Shown here in pieces: positions 1 to 11,350 of a stretch of 64,000 nucleotides of DNA. This DNA comes from Salinivibrio sp. ES.052 (GTDB lineage: Bacteria > Pseudomonadota > Gammaproteobacteria > Enterobacterales > Vibrionaceae): NCBI RefSeq assembly GCF_900141775.1, contig NZ_FSRI01000001.1, positions 1,520,251 through 1,584,250 of the forward strand, given 5' to 3'. How positions within the stretch are numbered: position 1 is the stretch's first letter; each line of letters starts with the position of its first letter. A program made the position numbers and the translations under genes. Below the pieces are notes generated by a model. It saw only the letters and a program-made list of their open reading frames with translations, ran no database searches and had not been told where the DNA came from.

Positions 1-2
1 TT

Positions 3-560
3 CAGGAACTTAATTACCCGAAAAAGGCCGAAAAGGTATTGATGGATGTTGATGACACCATGACCGGTTGCTCTATCCGCCAAATTGTCGGTGCATCTGT
101 CGGTGGCGGTAACATCACCTCATCGTGGGGCACTTATATGATCCCAGCGGCGATTGCGCGTCGTCCGATCCCTGGTGGGGCCATTGTCTTGGGTCTGTTA
201 TGTATTGCAGTCGCGTTAATTGGCTATCCAATGGACGTGGCAACCTGGCCACCAGTGATGACCATTGCGCTCTTATCAGGCGTATTCCTGCCATTGCTTG
301 AGGCAGGTATGCAAATGGTGAAAGACGCCAAGTCGAGTCAATCAGCCGGTATTTGTATTTTCGCTTCCATGGCTGTTAACCCAGTCTTTGGTTGGGCAGT
401 CACTATGCTCTTGGACAACAACGGCCTTATCGGTGATAAAGAGCGTCCTCAAACGCTATCTACCGTTGACCGTCTGGTGATTCCAACCGCCACAGTGATC
501 ATTTGTATTGCTGCCATGTTGGCAGTCGGAATGATTCCCGGCATTCCATCTTTATTGTAA
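3..560 (+). CDS. DUF3360 family inner-membrane protein, C-terminal part
   Basis: The reading frame is open from base 3, so the 5' end lies outside the window and about 185 C-terminal residues are present. The protein is very hydrophobic, with several membrane spans, and carries a pattern I recognise from the Vibrionaceae DUF3360 family: an acidic IDDTMT-like segment (here VDDTMTGCS), then SSWGTYMIPAAIA, then PLLEAGMQM, then NPVFGW. The whole family is about 490 residues, so roughly the last third is seen. DUF3360 proteins are uncharacterised and resemble membrane carriers. Its place directly upstream of pflB suggests a link with fermentation or organic-acid traffic, but this is only inference. 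A hairpin follows the stop. Confidence 0.8.
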   Translation, partial: QELNYPKKAEKVLMDVDDTMTGCSIRQIVGASVGGGNITSSWGTYMIPAAIARRPIPGGAIVLGLLCIAVALIGYPMDVATWPPVMTIALLSGVFLPLLEAGMQMVKDAKSSQSAGICIFASMAVNPVFGWAVTMLLDNNGLIGDKERPQTLSTVDRLVIPTATVIICIAAMLAVGMIPGIPSLL

Positions 561-566
561 TAAATC

Positions 567-586
567 ACCCCGCTTTCGGGCGGGGT
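567..586 (+). terminator. Hairpin terminator after the DUF3360 gene
   Basis: A 7-bp G+C-rich stem (ACCCCGC / GCGGGGT) with a 6-nt loop starts six bases after the stop codon. There is no long T run after it, so termination may be partial and some read-through into pflB is possible. Confidence 0.6.
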
Positions 587-694
587 ATCCGGATAAAATC
601 GATGGGTCGCAGGCGTCAGCCATATTGACACAACACTATGACTGGACCTGGCCCCAACACATATCTTTTTGAAAAGACTACAGGTAGGTGCAAC

Positions 695-2971
<2,277 letters not shown>

Positions 2972-3000
2972 GAGATAAATAAGGGTTAACGCCCAAAGAA

Positions 3001-3025
3001 AAACCGCCGGCAATGCTGGCGGTTT
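3001..3025 (+). terminator. Terminator after pflB, probably bidirectional
   Basis: An 11-pair stem (AAACCGCC paired with GGCGGTTT, extended inward by three further pairs) with an AAT loop and a T5 run. On the other strand it is also followed by a T run, so it can end the chemoreceptor transcript as well. Confidence 0.9.
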
Positions 3026-3077
3026 TTGTTTATCTGTCCCTTAACAGCTATACATACCAGCTAAGCGCAATCAGCGA

Positions 3078-4700
3078 TTACACCACTTCAAAATGATCCA
3101 GTTTACTGTCCAACTCTCGGGCGGAATCAGCAAGCAATTGGCTTTGCTCTGCAAGGTGCGACGCAGCACCACTGATCTCGTTTGCCGAGTTGTGAATGTT
3201 ACTCACATTTTGATTCATTTCTTCAGACACCGTGCCTTGCTCTTCTGCGGCCGCGGCAATCTGTACCACACGATCATTGGAACCATGCAACGCACTCACC
3301 ATATCCTTGAGTTGCTGCTGTGTCTCTAATGCTGTATCAACACTGGCTTCACTGGACTGATGGCTCGACTTCATCGCTTCCGCAGCCTCAATCGCGTTAT
3401 TAGTCAGCTCTTCAATCGTGCCTTGAATCTGAGTAGTGGACTTCTGTGTCCCTTGAGCTAATGAGCGGACTTCGTCGGCCACCACCGCAAATCCACGGCC
3501 TTGCTCACCCGCACGTGCCGCTTCAATCGCCGCATTAAGCGCCAACAGGTTCGTTTGCTCAGAAATCCCCTGGATCACCGTCGCGACATCACTGATTTGC
3601 ATCACCCCTTGTTTCACTTGATTTACCAGTTTATCCGCACTGGCAATACGCTCAGCCACTTCTCGAATACTCGCCACCGTACTATCCAGCTTATGATTTC
3701 CGTCTTCCGCCATAGCGGAGATATCATTCGTCGCTTGCGCAGTTTGCTCTGCATGATCAGCCACATCGGCGACTGTCGCTGTCATTTCATTCATCGCTGT
3801 CGCCAGTTGCTCCAACTCAGCACGTTGTGATTGAATGCTTTGCGCACTTTGTTCACTGGCAGAAGCAATCGACGAGGCCATCGTGGATGACTGCTTAGCT
3901 TCGTCGTGAGCGATACGCAAGGCTTCGCGAACACTGGTCATTGCGATATCCATTCGCCGAGCCAGTTTACCGATTTCATCGTGGCGGGTATAACCGCACT
4001 CAATACGCAAGTCGCCCCCGGCAATCTGATCAAACTTTTCCACCAAATCATCCAATGGCACCACAATATCGCGGCTAACAAACGCACCAGCAATCAAAAG
4101 GATCACCGCGGCAATCGCAGTCAACCCACCAATTTGCCAAGCAGATTGTATAAACTGTGCTTCGATATCACTGACATGTACACCTGAGCCGATAATCCAG
4201 TTCCACCCGTTAACACGCTTCACATAAGAAATTTTGGGCTTCATCTTACCTTCGGGTGACCGCCACGTGTAATCCAGCACACCCCCTTGTGCGCCTTTGC
4301 TCACCGCCACCATTTCACGCCAATGATATTTCCCTTCACCATCCGTTAAACCATTCGCACTGGTGCCATTTAAATTTGGCTTAATGGGATGGCTAACAAT
4401 GGTTAAATCTGGCTTAAGGACCCAAAAATAGTTATCGCCGTCATAACGAAGCTTATTGAGCTGTGCTATCGCCCGCGCTTTCGCTTCTTCCTCCCCAATT
4501 TGCGATGCTTGCTGTCGATAGTAATTCACCACACTTTGTGCCACTTCAATATTGGTACGTAGCGAGGCCGCTCGCTCCGAGTAGGATTGATCGCGCTCTT
4601 TTTTGATCGTGTACGAACTGATCGCGGCCAGCAATGTGATCGCAATCAGCATTAGTGCAACAAGCTTATTTTTCACTCTCAGATCACTGATTCTTTTCAT
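3078..4700 (-). CDS. Methyl-accepting chemotaxis protein with a periplasmic Cache domain
   Basis: 540-residue chemoreceptor. Order of parts: an N-terminal membrane helix (about residues 12-30), a periplasmic single-Cache-type domain containing the [15 protein letters not shown] and [16 protein letters not shown] signatures, a second helix near residues 190-210, a HAMP linker, and a cytoplasmic signalling domain with the conserved hairpin tip [20 protein letters not shown]. Such receptors bind small ligands, often organic acids, and drive CheA/CheW signalling. It sits on the opposite strand between pflB and pflA, a position I recall from Vibrio chromosomes. That makes a fermentation-related ligand attractive, but the ligand cannot be read from sequence. 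Confidence 0.95.
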   Translation of the reverse strand: MKRISDLRVKNKLVALMLIAITLLAAISSYTIKKERDQSYSERAASLRTNIEVAQSVVNYYRQQASQIGEEEAKARAIAQLNKLRYDGDNYFWVLKPDLTIVSHPIKPNLNGTSANGLTDGEGKYHWREMVAVSKGAQGGVLDYTWRSPEGKMKPKISYVKRVNGWNWIIGSGVHVSDIEAQFIQSAWQIGGLTAIAAVILLIAGAFVSRDIVVPLDDLVEKFDQIAGGDLRIECGYTRHDEIGKLARRMDIAMTSVREALRIAHDEAKQSSTMASSIASASEQSAQSIQSQRAELEQLATAMNEMTATVADVADHAEQTAQATNDISAMAEDGNHKLDSTVASIREVAERIASADKLVNQVKQGVMQISDVATVIQGISEQTNLLALNAAIEAARAGEQGRGFAVVADEVRSLAQGTQKSTTQIQGTIEELTNNAIEAAEAMKSSHQSSEASVDTALETQQQLKDMVSALHGSNDRVVQIAAAAEEQGTVSEEMNQNVSNIHNSANEISGAASHLAEQSQLLADSARELDSKLDHFEVV

Positions 4701-5018
4701 TATTTATCCTAGCATTTGCCGTTGATCCTGGTCTGACACCAAGCGTACATGCAGCCTGGATGGTGCATTAATACTTTGACGTGTCGCACGTCATTTTGGA
4801 CAAAAAACCAAGAGCACACAAAAACCGTATGGAAATTATCTGGATCACATCTCACTGTGCTGGCACAGAAAACTGGAACTGTGATCAACCTATAGACAGG
4901 TGTGCAACATACAGGTAACGTCTGGATAGAGGTGTGCGAAAAAGGGCGAATTTCCTTACGTTAAGACCGGTTTTTGTAATAAAATGACACCATAGCAATT
5001 CGCAGTCTGGAGACAGTT
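4701..5018. promoter_or_regulatory. Divergent promoter region of the chemoreceptor gene and pflA
   Basis: 318 bp without a gene between two divergent starts, so promoters for both should lie here. Half-site matches to CRP-like TGTGA occur (for example near 4881) but none has a convincing second half, and I see no good FNR palindrome. No small gene or strong hairpin is visible. Confidence 0.5.
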
Positions 5019-5759
5019 ATGTCGGCAATTGGTCGCATCCATTCCTTTGAATCTTGTGGGACCGTAGATGGCCCCGGGATACGTTTTATTGTCTTTATGC
5101 AAGGCTGCTTGATGCGGTGCAAGTATTGCCATAACCGCGATACCTGGGACACCCATGGCGGCAAGGAAGTGACTGTCGATGAGATCATGAAGGATGTGTT
5201 GGCGTACCGACATTTCATTACAGCATCAGGCGGAGGCGTCACCGCTTCTGGGGGCGAAGCCATGCTACAGCCTGAATTTGTGCGAGACTTTTTCCAGGCC
5301 GCGCAAGCCAAAGGCATTCATACCTGCTTAGACACCAACGGATATATCCGCAAGCACACGCCTGTGATTGATGAAGTGCTTGATGCGACCGATTTGGTGA
5401 TGCTCGATCTCAAACAGCTCAATGATGAAGTTCATGAAGATTTAGTCGGCGTATCCAATCGCCGTACTCTCGACTTTGCTCACTACCTACACAAAATCGG
5501 GCAAAAAACCTGGATTCGCTATGTGGTGGTTCCCGGCTATACGGATGATGATGATTCCGCTCACCGGTTAGGAAAGTTTATCAAAGACATGGATAATATC
5601 GAAAAAGTTGAATTGCTCCCTTATCACCAGCTTGGTGAACACAAATGGGAAGCACTGGGTTACGAATACGAGTTAAAAGACGTCAGCACACCATCAAAAG
5701 AAATGATGGATAACGTCAAAAACATTATTGCCAGTTATGGTCATAAGGTAATGTATTAA
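5019..5759 (+). CDS. pflA: Pyruvate formate-lyase 1-activating enzyme (radical SAM)
   Basis: 246-residue radical-SAM enzyme that uses a 4Fe-4S cluster and S-adenosylmethionine to place the glycyl radical on PflB. The cluster-binding CxxxCxxC motif is seen as [10 protein letters not shown] with cysteines at residues 30, 34 and 37, and the N terminus [16 protein letters not shown] is typical of PflA. A GGAGAC ribosome site precedes the ATG. It is transcribed alone from its own promoter region and ends in a hairpin terminator. Full length with no missing residues. Confidence 0.98.
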   Translation: MSAIGRIHSFESCGTVDGPGIRFIVFMQGCLMRCKYCHNRDTWDTHGGKEVTVDEIMKDVLAYRHFITASGGGVTASGGEAMLQPEFVRDFFQAAQAKGIHTCLDTNGYIRKHTPVIDEVLDATDLVMLDLKQLNDEVHEDLVGVSNRRTLDFAHYLHKIGQKTWIRYVVVPGYTDDDDSAHRLGKFIKDMDNIEKVELLPYHQLGEHKWEALGYEYELKDVSTPSKEMMDNVKNIIASYGHKVMY

Positions 5760-5787
5760 CCTACGCGCCTCTGCGCTCTCTCTATCC

Positions 5788-5814
5788 GCCGGTCACCTTG
5801 TGGCCGGCTTTTTT
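5788..5814 (+). terminator. Terminator after pflA
   Basis: Nine-pair stem (GCCGG...CCGGC with inner TCAC/GTGG pairs, one of them G-T) and a 3-nt loop followed by six T residues. The opposite strand lacks a T run, so it mainly serves pflA. Confidence 0.9.
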
Positions 5815-5860
5815 ACACTGACATCTCGCGTCTTTATGATTAAATTTCAAGTATTTATGA

Positions 5861-6766
5861 TCACATCTCGCGCCGACGGGCTTTAGTCATTCGAATCGCT
5901 TCTCGAATAATACAATCACGCAACGGGTTATCTGCCGCATCCGCACGCCAAATAAAGGACAACGTGCGCCGCATATTCAGATCCGGTACGTTTAACGCCA
6001 CCAGCTCTTCGCGCTCAATCCATTTCTCAACGTCTAGGTACGGCAAGCAACTAAGGTAGTTAGAATTCGCCACCAAGGTTCTTAGCACGGAGACCTGTTC
6101 ATACTCTCGTCGGACATCAAGATCTTCGATCACCCCATGAATCGCGCTATCAAAGCTATGCCGTGTCCCGGCACCGGGTTCACGCAACACCCACTGGGCT
6201 TGTTCCAATTGCGCTAAGCTTACCTGATCGCGCTGCGCATAGGGATGATGCTTCCCCGCCACCACCACCAAGTGGTCATGACACCAGACTTGCTGCTTTA
6301 AACGGCTATCATCACACCGCCCTTCAATGATCCCCAGGTCATGCTGATAGCGCCGCACACTATCAATGACTTTTTGGGTATTTTTCACCGTAAAGTCGAT
6401 TCTTAACTCTGGGAAATCACTATCAATAATACTGATAAGGTCTGGGATCAAATGCTCTGCTGCGGTCTGACTGGCAATTAAGGCAATATCACCACTAATA
6501 ATGTGCTGACCATCAAACCCAGCTTCTATTTGTTGCGCATCAAACAATAACTGCCGTGCTTTGGGTCGCAGCCAGGCCCCCCAATACGTTAACGGCATTT
6601 GCTTCCCTTGCCGCTCGAATAACGGCCGCCCTAACAACTTTTCCAGTTGAGAGAGGGCCATGCTAGTAGCTGACTGCGTCAAAGCTAGTTGGTCGGCTGC
6701 TCGGCTCACACTGCCCGTCGCAGCAATCGCTTCAAACACGGCTAATTGCTTCAATGAGTACCGCAT
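5861..6766 (-). CDS. LysR-family transcriptional regulator
   Basis: 301-residue regulator with an N-terminal winged helix-turn-helix (residues 1-60; SVSRAADQLALTQSATSMALSQLEKLLG is the recognition region, positions about 18-45) and a C-terminal periplasmic-binding-protein-like effector domain. It is divergent from the focA-like gene with 197 bp between the starts. A perfect inverted repeat of the LysR type lies in that gap, so it most likely controls the formate channel gene and its own expression. The inducing ligand is unknown. The overall sequence also recalls CysB/CbbR-like effector domains, which does not identify a substrate. Confidence 0.93.
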   Translation of the reverse strand: MRYSLKQLAVFEAIAATGSVSRAADQLALTQSATSMALSQLEKLLGRPLFERQGKQMPLTYWGAWLRPKARQLLFDAQQIEAGFDGQHIISGDIALIASQTAAEHLIPDLISIIDSDFPELRIDFTVKNTQKVIDSVRRYQHDLGIIEGRCDDSRLKQQVWCHDHLVVVAGKHHPYAQRDQVSLAQLEQAQWVLREPGAGTRHSFDSAIHGVIEDLDVRREYEQVSVLRTLVANSNYLSCLPYLDVEKWIEREELVALNVPDLNMRRTLSFIWRADAADNPLRDCIIREAIRMTKARRREM

Positions 6767-6801
6767 CCAGGCTCCTTATTGTCTTATTTTGATGGCAATA
6801 G

Positions 6802-6822
6802 ACTATCAACTTTTGTGATAGT
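6802..6822. promoter_or_regulatory. LysR-type operator between the LysR gene and focA
   Basis: Perfect 7-bp inverted repeat ACTATCA / TGATAGT separated by 7 bp. The core ATC-N9-GAT is the usual dyad bound by LysR regulators, and it sits in the divergent gap near the LysR gene start. A second TTGAT-N11-ATCAA dyad overlaps it on the left. Confidence 0.6.
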
Positions 6823-6963
6823 GACCCTAAGCAATATCAATTTTACTCCTGATAGACATGCGAATAGGCTGGATTTATTCACATTAGGTCTAAAAAGGAG
6901 TACAACTCGTATGTTGATGTGTCTTTGTCCTCGGGCACCCAGTGCCGAAAGAGGAGACAGCCA

Positions 6964-8418
6964 ATGGTAAGTCCAACCCCAATTAAAACAGAGGGCCCCG
7001 CTGCATTGCTCGCCAACGCTGAAGCTTATGCAGAGAGTAAAACTCATAAATCGACCCGTATGGCGGTTGGATTGGCCATGATGGCAGGTCTCTTTATTGG
7101 GCTGGCTTTTGTGTTCTACCTCACGGTCACCACGGGCAGTAACGCCGGCTGGGGGATAACCCGATTGATGGGCGGGCTTGCCTTTAGCATGGGCTTAATA
7201 TTGGTCGTGCTTGGCGGTGCAGAGCTATTTACCAGCACAGTGCTGTCTATGCTGGCTCGTGCCAATGGCAAAATCTCAACCCGCGGCCTGCTCTATACCT
7301 GGGCAAGAGTGTATTTCGGTAACTTGTGCGGTGCTCTACTGTTGGTGTTTATCGTGATGGTGGCAGGGCTATACCAGCTCGACGATGGCCAATGGGGATT
7401 AAACGCATTACATGTGGCCCAGCACAAGCTCCATCACAGTTGGATACAAGCCTTTGCACTCGGTGTGTTGTGTAACTTACTGGTCTGCTTGGCGATTTGG
7501 ATGACCTTTACCTCGCAAAACCCGCTCACCAAAGCGGTGATGGTGATTCTTCCGGTTGCCATGTTTGTCAGCACCGGCTTTGAGCACAGTGTCGCCAATA
7601 TGTTCATGGTGCCACTGGGCATGAGCATTGCCACCTTCGCGCCCGACAGCTTCTGGCAAGCAATAGGCAGCTCGCCCGCTGCTTTTAATGACCTCAACCT
7701 GATGCAGTTTATCAGTGCCAATTTAATCCCTGTCACGCTCGGCAATATCGTCGGTGGCGCGGGCCTAGTTGGCATGGGTTATTGGCTGATTATTAATCCC
7801 GAGAGAGAAAACAAAACAGCGCAAGTTTCATCATTGACGCTACCGTCTGCGACTTACCCTGAGAGAATGACTATGACCCAAGAAACCTTGACCATTGAAA
7901 AAAACATGAAGCCTGTCCAATGCGCCTTAAAAAGCGACCAGTTTGTGGCCGATGCATTGGAGCAACTCAACCGCTATCAATTACAAGGCGCACCGGTGGT
8001 CGACAAGCAAAATGAATTAGTCGGCTTTTTCTCGGTGCAAGATGTATTCGTCGATTTATGGTGGAACGATTACCAGCCTGATATGGATACTAAAGTCGAA
8101 GATTTAATGCGCACCGAGGTACAGACGGTTGAAGCAGACCAATCGGTGATTGAACTGGCGCAATACATGAGCATTGACAACCAAGTACTGTATCCAGTCA
8201 GTGATGCGGGTATTGCCACGCGCTTTACCACCCAATCCGCGTTAGAGCGTGCTAAAACGCAAACACTATCTCGTCCTTACGTTTATCCCGTCATGGAAGA
8301 CAACGTCTTAGTTGGCGTCATCAGCCGCTCGGATGTGGTACGAGCTCTAGCACCACTTTATGGTAATACGATGGATATTCTCCCTGCCGATGCCAAAGAT
8401 GGGCTCGTGACCGCCTAA
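6964..8418 (+). CDS. focA: Formate/nitrite transporter family channel with C-terminal CBS domains
   Basis: 484 residues from the ATG at 6964, which has a GAGGAG ribosome site; an earlier GTG at 6919 lacks one. The first 270 residues form a formate-channel domain with about six membrane helices and the family motif GGAELFTST plus GNLCGALLL and the late GNIVGG. A linker then leads to a cytoplasmic CBS-domain pair (about residues 300-470), with motifs such as GAPVVDKQNELVGFFSVQDV and LVGVISRSDVV. FocA exports or imports formate across the inner membrane. The CBS pair, absent from the enterobacterial protein, probably senses an adenine nucleotide and gates the channel (inference). Substrate could also be nitrite or another small anion. 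Confidence 0.88.
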   Translation: MVSPTPIKTEGPAALLANAEAYAESKTHKSTRMAVGLAMMAGLFIGLAFVFYLTVTTGSNAGWGITRLMGGLAFSMGLILVVLGGAELFTSTVLSMLARANGKISTRGLLYTWARVYFGNLCGALLLVFIVMVAGLYQLDDGQWGLNALHVAQHKLHHSWIQAFALGVLCNLLVCLAIWMTFTSQNPLTKAVMVILPVAMFVSTGFEHSVANMFMVPLGMSIATFAPDSFWQAIGSSPAAFNDLNLMQFISANLIPVTLGNIVGGAGLVGMGYWLIINPERENKTAQVSSLTLPSATYPERMTMTQETLTIEKNMKPVQCALKSDQFVADALEQLNRYQLQGAPVVDKQNELVGFFSVQDVFVDLWWNDYQPDMDTKVEDLMRTEVQTVEADQSVIELAQYMSIDNQVLYPVSDAGIATRFTTQSALERAKTQTLSRPYVYPVMEDNVLVGVISRSDVVRALAPLYGNTMDILPADAKDGLVTA

Positions 8419-8429
8419 TAAAAACGCAA

Positions 8430-8466
8430 ACACGCCTCAGACCGGTCACTGAGGCGTGTCGCTTTT
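8430..8466 (+). terminator. Terminator after focA
   Basis: An 11-bp stem ACACGCCTCAG / CTGAGGCGTGT with an 8-nt loop, followed by CGCTTTT. It separates the convergent focA and MFS genes. Confidence 0.75.
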
Positions 8467-8480
8467 AAAGTCAGTCGTGG

Positions 8481-9668
8481 TCAGGCTGCACTCAAATTAG
8501 GCATTTGACGACGCCCTCTTAGGTAAGCGATCCACATATACACCGCGGTACTGAGCAAGCAACTAGCGAGGTACATCATCAACCCTTGCTCACCAGAAAA
8601 CGCTTGATGCGCCAGCACAGGGCCACTCACGGAGCCAACGCTGTAAGCAAGTAAAAGCGCCTCCGTGGCGGCGACGATCTTACCCGGAGCTAGCGTTGCG
8701 CAGGCGTAAGCAATGGCTACGGGATAAATAGCAAATACGGCACCACCCAGTATCACAAGCCCGACGCCAAGCCACCAATGACTGTTTGCAACCATAATGG
8801 TGACGATAGCCAGCAACCCCACCACCGATAAGTAAAACATCAAAAGAACTCGGTTCACTCTTGTCGAGATGCCTCCCAGCAGCGGCTGACCCCCCATTCC
8901 GCCGACAATGACCAACGCCATCATCGCACCGATCTGCTGGTGATCGTCGACACGTTCCGCGAGATAAAGCGGTAATAAACCGTAGATCGCCCCCAACGTG
9001 AGTCCCGACACCATACAGGCGATATAGGCGGCTTTACGAATCGACCTCAATGTTCCCGAGTGTTCAACCGGCCCCATTTCTTGTGGCGGCTCACCATGGC
9101 GTACAAACAGGGGCACAATAATAGCAGCCGTCACGAGGCTACCGATCAACCAATAAGGCTGAGCGCCAGTGACGCCAACATAGCCAACTCCAAGCTGCCC
9201 CAAAGCATTCCCTCCATACAGAGCTGCCATATAAAAGCCCAAACGCTTGGCTCGTTGGCGCTCAGAATCGGCGATCAGTAACCAGGATTCAATCGTGACA
9301 AAGACTCCCGCTACCGCCATCCCTGCCACAAACCGTGATAATAGCCATACCCCTTGTGCTTTGATCGTGGCCATCGCGGCAATCGACAACAGCAGCACAC
9401 TCATAAACAGCACTAATGCTTGGCGATGGCCGAACCGCGTGACAATACGCGCACTCCACAGGGCACCAAACAATAATCCCGCATAAAAGGCGCTCGCCAG
9501 CCACGCGGCCAATTCAGGCGGCAAGCCAAGCGGCATTAATGCTAATGGGATCAAGCTCATCAAATAGCCACTGGCCACAGCGAAGGCCGTTAAGCTCGCT
9601 AATGGCACCCATGGAAACGCAGACAGCGCCATACCGCTGCCACTCTGTGCAGATGGTTGATTGTTCAT
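8481..9668 (-). CDS. Major facilitator superfamily transporter (YcaD-like)
   Basis: 395 residues with about 12 hydrophobic segments, the internal MFS motif RFGHRQALV after helix 2 and a second-half copy near ISTRVNRVLLM. The overall pattern (SGLTLGAIYGLLPLYLAERVDD; VTIESWLLIADSERQRAKRLGFYM) matches the YcaD group of inner-membrane MFS proteins, whose substrates are unknown. It is transcribed alone, convergent with focA. No neighbouring gene points to a substrate. Confidence 0.85.
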   Translation of the reverse strand: MNNQPSAQSGSGMALSAFPWVPLASLTAFAVASGYLMSLIPLALMPLGLPPELAAWLASAFYAGLLFGALWSARIVTRFGHRQALVLFMSVLLLSIAAMATIKAQGVWLLSRFVAGMAVAGVFVTIESWLLIADSERQRAKRLGFYMAALYGGNALGQLGVGYVGVTGAQPYWLIGSLVTAAIIVPLFVRHGEPPQEMGPVEHSGTLRSIRKAAYIACMVSGLTLGAIYGLLPLYLAERVDDHQQIGAMMALVIVGGMGGQPLLGGISTRVNRVLLMFYLSVVGLLAIVTIMVANSHWWLGVGLVILGGAVFAIYPVAIAYACATLAPGKIVAATEALLLAYSVGSVSGPVLAHQAFSGEQGLMMYLASCLLSTAVYMWIAYLRGRRQMPNLSAA

Positions 9669-9816
9669 GACAGTTCGTTCAATTCTCAGATAAGTGGCAC
9701 GGACGGCCGGGGCCGCTAATATGTGCCATTATTGAGGATGAATACAGCGAGCGTTTTTATTCGTCTCGATAAGAAAATTTGATGGATATAACCAGATGGC
9801 GCTCAACCTTCTGCCA

Positions 9817-10482
9817 TCAACGCTCTGGCGACAAATACTCTCTATCATAAAAGGTACGCAACCAATGAGGGCGATACACTGCCATCACGGTCACCGCCAT
9901 ACCGTTAAGTAACGCCTCGGGAAACCACATCAGTAACGCAATTTGCAGGTAGTTATGCACAATCTCATGCCAGCTGTGACGATCGGCAGCCCAATACCAG
10001 AGCGAGGTCACCGATAGCTGGAAAACGATTGTCAGTGCCGCGCCGATAAACGCCGCAATAAAAATATAGATAAAAAGGTGACGGGTAAGATAATGATAAC
10101 TCAGTGCGAAAATCGCATAGCTAAACAAAATAGGTAACACAGCCGTAGTCAGTGCTGTCATGCCGATATCGGCCAGCGGCATCAGCCCAAAAACGGCCAT
10201 CAACGCTAGCGGAACAGTGGTAATCCAAATGGCAATCCGCCAGCCATGGCACAACGCCAAGGTCGTCACGCCCAAAAAGTGGATATCCAGCCCTTCTTTA
10301 ATACCGGCCTGCAGTGCCCATAAAGCAAACAAAACCACTGCCGATGAAAACGCCAAGTGCTGATAACCCGATTCATCATGCAGCTTAGGGAAAAATTCAC
10401 GCGGATAGGTCACAAACAACACACCCGCCCAAACTAACCAACCCATCCATTGCCAACCGCTAACTTCGGCTAACTCAAACAT
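9817..10482 (-). CDS. CbiM-like energy-coupling-factor ABC transporter permease
   Basis: 221 residues with about six or seven membrane helices. The segment GLDIHFLGVTTLALCHG and the late WFPEALLNGMAVT recall the CbiM/HdmM-type substrate-binding permeases of energy-coupling-factor transporters, which take up nickel, cobalt or other micronutrients. No ATPase or T-component gene is next to it, as is common for the proteobacterial members, so its partners are unknown. Three partial copies of a 21-bp tandem repeat lie immediately upstream of its start. Transcribed toward the MFS gene. Confidence 0.75.
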   Translation of the reverse strand: MFELAEVSGWQWMGWLVWAGVLFVTYPREFFPKLHDESGYQHLAFSSAVVLFALWALQAGIKEGLDIHFLGVTTLALCHGWRIAIWITTVPLALMAVFGLMPLADIGMTALTTAVLPILFSYAIFALSYHYLTRHLFIYIFIAAFIGAALTIVFQLSVTSLWYWAADRHSWHEIVHNYLQIALLMWFPEALLNGMAVTVMAVYRPHWLRTFYDREYLSPER

Positions 10483-10506
10483 ATTGCATCCTTAGTGAAC
10501 CACTAT

Positions 10507-10559
10507 GTGATAAAACCCAACGCGTGGGTGATAAAACCCAACGAGCGGGTGATAAACGT
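10507..10559. repeat. 21-bp tandem repeat (2.5 copies) upstream of the CbiM-like gene
   Basis: Units begin at 10507, 10528 and 10549, each starting GTGATAAA; the first two continue ACCCAACG and differ at two positions only, the third is partial. The array begins 25 bp upstream of the permease start. The period of two helical turns suggests stacked protein-binding sites. Confidence 0.8.
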
Positions 10560-10675
10560 GCTACGGATATAGCTCAGATCAAGATCTCGTGAACATAGAG
10601 CTGTTAATCTCTGTCCATACCCTCATCGTTTGATGAATGATTATTGTACCTTTGAGAGTTAAGAGGCCAACCACC

Positions 10676-11176
10676 ATGGATATGACCCCTGCACAACGTT
10701 TAATTTTATCTAACCAGTACCAACTAATGTGCCACCTCGATCCTGCTAACAACGAAAAGTACCGTCGCCTGCAAACCATTATTGAGCGCGGCTACGCGTT
10801 GCAAATGGCCGAGGTGATCAGCCAGTTTGAGGCACTGTGCGAAACACAATGCCGCGAGGTGATTGATATCATGGAAATGCACCATGCCATGCAAGCCTCT
10901 TATAACCTTCTTGATGAGGCCAATCAATCAGCCTTGTCGCCACGTCGTGTGCAATTTTGGGGCTTTGATGCTGCCACTGAAGGTGCTTTAGTACACTACG
11001 TGCGCTTTTTAGTCGATACAGAAGGGCTGTACCCGCAATTTGACCAAGGTGAACATCACTTTAACAGCCAAATGCCAATGCGTGACAAATACCGCCGCAT
11101 GCTCGACGTATGGCGTAACTGCCCACGCCAATTCCACCTGAGCTTAACCGAAATCGAGAAGATACTCGCCGCCTAG
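10676..11176 (+). CDS. yfbU: YfbU family protein
   Basis: 166-residue cytoplasmic protein of the conserved YfbU family, starting [18 protein letters not shown] at the ATG at 10676, with a purine-rich AAGAGG ribosome site; an earlier in-frame start at 10637 is not supported by family length. Characteristic segments are QVMCHLDP-like (QLMCHLDP), [10 protein letters not shown] and [12 protein letters not shown]. Its biochemical role is not established. The association with yfbV, ackA and pta is conserved in enterobacteria and is seen here with rlmA and chaN in between. A hairpin terminator follows. Confidence 0.93.
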   Translation: MDMTPAQRLILSNQYQLMCHLDPANNEKYRRLQTIIERGYALQMAEVISQFEALCETQCREVIDIMEMHHAMQASYNLLDEANQSALSPRRVQFWGFDAATEGALVHYVRFLVDTEGLYPQFDQGEHHFNSQMPMRDKYRRMLDVWRNCPRQFHLSLTEIEKILAA

Positions 11177-11247
11177 TGGATTGCGCCAACCGCTGACATT
11201 GATAGCCAGAGGCGCTTAACCGCATCACACTATGCATTCGATTACGC

Positions 11248-11270
11248 AGCCGCCCTACTTGGCGGCTTTT
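11248..11270 (+). terminator. Terminator after yfbU
   Basis: A 7-bp stem AGCCGCC / GGCGGCT with a 6-nt loop and a TTTT tail, located 70 bp after the yfbU stop. Confidence 0.75.
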
Positions 11271-11350
11271 GGGTTTCTCACCGCGCGAACTTGTCGAACG
11301 CCACACAAGCCCGTACCCTTAAGCGCATCAAAACCAAGACATAGATCCCC

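Noticed and set aside
4861-4910. CRP or FNR site upstream of pflA
   Set aside because: Only half-sites such as CTGTGATCAACC are present; the second arm does not match either consensus well enough.
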